In this document: positions 61,679 to 64,000 of the stretch, in pieces
How the letters are laid out: the number at the start of each line of letters is the position of its first letter
How positions within the stretch are numbered: the stretch's first letter is position 1
Source of the DNA: Janibacter sp. A1S7
Lineage (GTDB): Bacteria > Actinomycetota > Actinomycetes > Actinomycetales > Dermatophilaceae
Direction: 5' to 3'
Length of the DNA stretch: 64,000 bases
Assembly (NCBI RefSeq): GCF_037198315.1
Contig: NZ_CP144913.1
Location: forward strand, 2,852,001 to 2,916,000
The notes under the pieces: generated by a model
Databases searched by the model: none
Seen by the model: only the letters and a program-made list of their open reading frames with translations
What the model was told of the DNA's origin: nothing
Program-made: the position numbers and the translations under genes

Positions 61679-63057
61679 CCGGACGTTTCCCGGCGGGCTT
61701 CGAGGCGCAGATCAGGCACGACGTGCGCTGCTATGACGATCAGCTCGTCGGTGGATCCCCCTTGCGCATCGTCCGGCTCGGGGCCGTGGCCCGCGCGCGG
61801 GTCGTCGACGGACGGCTGCTTGTACGGGACTCCACCGATGAGGCCCTCGTCTCCCGGCTCGTCGACGGCAACCTCGCTGACCCAGTGCTCCTCGGCGCCG
61901 GCCCCGATCCGGACGAGCTCTCTGTCATCATCCCGATCCGCGACCGGCCCGAGGAGCTCGGCCGTGCGCTGGAGGCCCTCGACGGGCTGCAGTGCGTCGT
62001 CGTCGATGATGACTCCCACGACCCCGACGCGGTCGCCCGCGTGGCGGCCGACCACGGGGCCCGGGTCATCTCCCTTCCGGTCAACCTCGGACCCGCCGGC
62101 GCACGCAATGCCGGCCTGCTCGCCGTCGAGACCCCGTTCGTCGCCTTCGTCGACTCCGACGTGCAGGCCGATACAGCCATGCTGCGACGGCTGGCCCGGC
62201 ACTTCGCCGATGACAAGGTCGCGCTCGTGGGCCCGCTCGTGCGCAGTCGCGCTCGGACCGACGCCCCGCGATGGTTCGAGCGCTACGACGAGCAGATCTC
62301 CTCACTCGCCCTTGGCCGACGAGCCTGCTCGGTGCGTCCGGGCGCCGCCGTCGGGTGGCTACCGAGCGCCTGCCTGGTGGCGCGAGTGGACCGGATCAGG
62401 GCCGCGGGTGGGTTTGCGCCGGGGATGCGGGTCGGTGAGGACGTCGACCTGGTCTGGCGTCTCGTCGAGGCCGGCGAGGTCGTCCGCTACGACCCCTCGG
62501 AGATCGCCTGGCACGACACCCGCGCGACCGTCAGCGGGTGGCTGGGCCGCAAGTTCCTCTACGGCACCGGTGGTGCCGACCTGGCCGCACGCCATGGCCG
62601 CAAGGGCGCGCCCGCCGTCATGTCGGCGACGATGGCCGTCACGGCGGCCGCTGTGCTCGTGTTCCGTCCCTGGTCATTGCCCGTGGCCGCAGTCGGGCTC
62701 ATGCGCGGGGTGCGCTCCCTCGACCGACGACTGCCCGCCGGCCCGCACCGACGCAGCCTCGCGGTCCGCCTCGGCGCGCAGGGACTCGGCTGGGCCGTCC
62801 GACAGGAGACCGCCCTGCTCCTGCGTCACTGGTGGCCGCTCGCTGTGGTCGCGGCCACCCGCAGCGGCTCCGTCCGCCGCGCGCTCGTCACCGCCCTGCT
62901 CGTCGACGTCGTCGTCGCCCGCATCGACCACCCCGGTGTTCGCTACGACCCGGTCAGCCGACGTCTCGACGACCTCGCCTACGGCGCCGGCCTGTGGGCC
63001 GGTGCTCTGCGAGCTCGCTCTGTCTCCGCCCTCCTCCCGCGGCGACCCGGCCGCTGA
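61675..63057 (+). CDS. mftF: Mycofactocin glycosyltransferase MftF
   Basis: A 460-residue GT2 glycosyltransferase. ELSVIIPIRDRPEELGRAL and VVVDDDSHDP open the GT-A fold; FVDSDVQAD is the DxD-type metal motif. The acceptor region includes GVGEDVDLVWRLVEAG-like RVGEDVDLVWRLVEAG. The C-terminal ~150 residues form membrane-associated helices. MftF adds oligoglucose to premycofactocin. ATG 61675 overlaps the SDR stop. Confidence 0.92.
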   Translation: MTGRFPAGFEAQIRHDVRCYDDQLVGGSPLRIVRLGAVARARVVDGRLLVRDSTDEALVSRLVDGNLADPVLLGAGPDPDELSVIIPIRDRPEELGRALEALDGLQCVVVDDDSHDPDAVARVAADHGARVISLPVNLGPAGARNAGLLAVETPFVAFVDSDVQADTAMLRRLARHFADDKVALVGPLVRSRARTDAPRWFERYDEQISSLALGRRACSVRPGAAVGWLPSACLVARVDRIRAAGGFAPGMRVGEDVDLVWRLVEAGEVVRYDPSEIAWHDTRATVSGWLGRKFLYGTGGADLAARHGRKGAPAVMSATMAVTAAAVLVFRPWSLPVAAVGLMRGVRSLDRRLPAGPHRRSLAVRLGAQGLGWAVRQETALLLRHWWPLAVVAATRSGSVRRALVTALLVDVVVARIDHPGVRYDPVSRRLDDLAYGAGLWAGALRARSVSALLPRRPGR

Positions 63058-63068
63058 CGGGCGCCCAT

Positions 63069-63097
63069 CGCTCCACGGTCGCGACCGGCTGGGAGCG
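63069..63097 (+). terminator. Hairpin after mftF
   Basis: CGCTCC (63069-63074) and GGAGCG (63092-63097), with an inner GGTCG/CGACC stem, lie 11 bp after mftF. It would separate the mft operon from the next gene. Confidence 0.45.
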
Positions 63098-63160
63098 CCA
63101 CCGCGCTGACTTGTGCTCGCACGCGGCCCAACCTCCTGCCCGACCGGACGGGGACCCACC

Positions 63161-63192
63161 TGTCCAGCGGGCGGGTATCTCTGTTCTGGACT
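63161..63192. promoter_or_regulatory. Inverted repeat upstream of the methanol dehydrogenase-type gene
   Basis: GTCCAG (63162-63167) and CTGGAC (63186-63191), spaced 18 bp, lie within the promoter gap. The TGTCC half-site is shared with the repeat before mftA. Confidence 0.35.
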
Positions 63193-63258
63193 GTTCGCCG
63201 CACACCCGCCAGCCCTAGCGTCCGAGTGCACCCCGTCCCCGGTCAAAGGAGACCAGCC

Positions 63259-64000
63259 ATGCAGGTTGATGAACTACTCAAGCCATTCCCGATCAAGGAG
63301 TTCCACCCCTTCCCGCGCGCCATGATGGGCCCCGGGGCCTGGGAGATGATCGGCCCGGAGGCCCTCAAGCTCGGCTTCCGGAAGACACTCATCATGACGA
63401 CCGGCCTGCGGGGCACGGACATCGTCAAGAACATCGCCGAGTCACTCAGGCACCACGGTCTCGAGGTCGTCGTCTTCGACCAGGTCGAGTCCAACCCCAA
63501 GGACTACAACGTCATGGACGCGGTGGCCATGTACCAGGAGAACGCCTGCGACTCGTTCGTCTCCATCGGTGGCGGCTCCGCGCACGACGCCTGCAAGGGC
63601 GCGCGCATCTCTGTCGCACACGACGGGCGCAATGTCAACGAGTTCGAGGGCTTCAACATGTCCGAGAACCCGAAGAACCCGCCGCACATCGCGGTCTCGA
63701 CCACGGCCGGCACCGGCTCCGAGACCTCGTGGGCCTATGTCGTCACCGACACGACCACCGACCCCGACAACCCGCACAAGTACGTCGCCTTCGACGACGC
63801 GTCGGTGGCCAGCCTGGCCGTCGACGACCCGGTGCTCTACTACGACTGCCCGACCGACTTCACCGCCCAGTGCGGCTTCGACGTCCTCGCCCACGCCTCC
63901 GAGCCCTACGTGTCCCGGCTGAACTTCGAGCCCTCACTCGGCAACGCCCTGCGGGCCGTCAAGCTCACCTCGGAGAACCTGCGCGAGGCGGTCTGGAACG
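63259..64000 (+). CDS. NDMA-dependent methanol dehydrogenase-type alcohol dehydrogenase, N-terminal part
   Basis: The window ends after 247 residues. The protein is an iron-containing group III alcohol dehydrogenase. FPIKEFHPFPRAMMGPGAWE at the start, VSIGGGSAHDACKGAR (nucleotide loop) and STTAGTGSETSWAYVVTDT match NDMA-dependent methanol dehydrogenases (Mno/Mdo) of actinomycetes, in which NAD(H) stays bound and mycofactocin takes the electrons. Metal ligands His/Asp in GFDVLAHASEP are present in part. AAAGGAG precedes ATG 63259. Its place next to the mft genes supports mycofactocin as its electron acceptor. It oxidises methanol or other short alcohols. Confidence 0.92.
   Translation, partial: MQVDELLKPFPIKEFHPFPRAMMGPGAWEMIGPEALKLGFRKTLIMTTGLRGTDIVKNIAESLRHHGLEVVVFDQVESNPKDYNVMDAVAMYQENACDSFVSIGGGSAHDACKGARISVAHDGRNVNEFEGFNMSENPKNPPHIAVSTTAGTGSETSWAYVVTDTTTDPDNPHKYVAFDDASVASLAVDDPVLYYDCPTDFTAQCGFDVLAHASEPYVSRLNFEPSLGNALRAVKLTSENLREAVWN

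Overview
The window is high-GC DNA with tightly packed genes, frequent ATGA/GTGA overlaps and many GTG starts. Flp/Tad pilus genes, mycofactocin biosynthesis and BioYMN-type biotin uptake point to an actinomycete. A Micrococcales member such as Intrasporangiaceae is my guess; no rRNA or other marker gene is present to settle it. I see no rRNA, tRNA, CRISPR array, insertion sequence or phage gene. No stretch longer than about 300 bases lacks a gene or pseudogene.

Layout. (1) 1-4.4 kb: the tail of a low-molecular-weight tyrosine phosphatase, a lipoprotein, then purB-bioY-bioM-bioN as one coupled operon. (2) 4.4-29.2 kb: a catabolic island for an unidentified carboxylic acid. It holds a universal stress protein, a two-subunit 3-oxoacid CoA-transferase, a thioesterase, two zinc alcohol dehydrogenases, three enoyl-CoA hydratases, two adjacent pairs of acyl-CoA dehydrogenases, a CaiB-type CoA-transferase, a DUF35/thiolase-like pair, an SDR, a nitronate-monooxygenase-like flavoprotein, a TctABC tripartite tricarboxylate-type transporter, an ADP-forming acyl-CoA synthetase, an FCD-type GntR regulator, an MFS transporter and a MaoC hydratase. 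Short AT-rich motifs (AATGTATNC, TATCAGAGAAT) recur in its promoters and are probably operators, perhaps of the GntR protein. (3) 29.3-30.3 kb: a toxin-antitoxin pair resembling VapBC45. (4) 30.4-39.2 kb: a Tad/Flp pilus locus on the minus strand. Its TadB carries an N-terminal von Willebrand A domain, its TadG-like gene contains a 13-G run, and the nearby prepilin peptidase gene lacks its 5' half. (5) 39.3-44.9 kb: a deacetylase lipoprotein, an MMPL transporter, an SGNH hydrolase and a transglutaminase-like protein. (6) 44.9-47.6 kb: an arsenic locus, arsR divergent from arsM-acr3-arsC. (7) 47.6-55.8 kb: SulP transporter, release factor 3, MerR regulator, NhaA antiporter, YbaK-like deacylase, a small stress-like protein and phosphoglucomutase. 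(8) 55.8-64 kb: a GAF regulator, mftA-mftB-mftC-mftD-mftE, a mycofactocin-coupled SDR, mftF, and the start of an NDMA-dependent methanol dehydrogenase-type enzyme that runs off the right end.

How parts work together. In the island, the Tct system would import an acid. The CoA-transferases or the ADP-forming synthetase would activate it. The dehydrogenase pairs, hydratases and SDR would carry out beta-oxidation, and the DUF35/thiolase-like pair would cleave the chain. In the last section the mft genes make a redox cofactor, and the neighbouring SDR and methanol dehydrogenase-type enzyme are the sort of oxidoreductases that depend on it. Function assignments rest on motif recognition by eye; no database search was possible.
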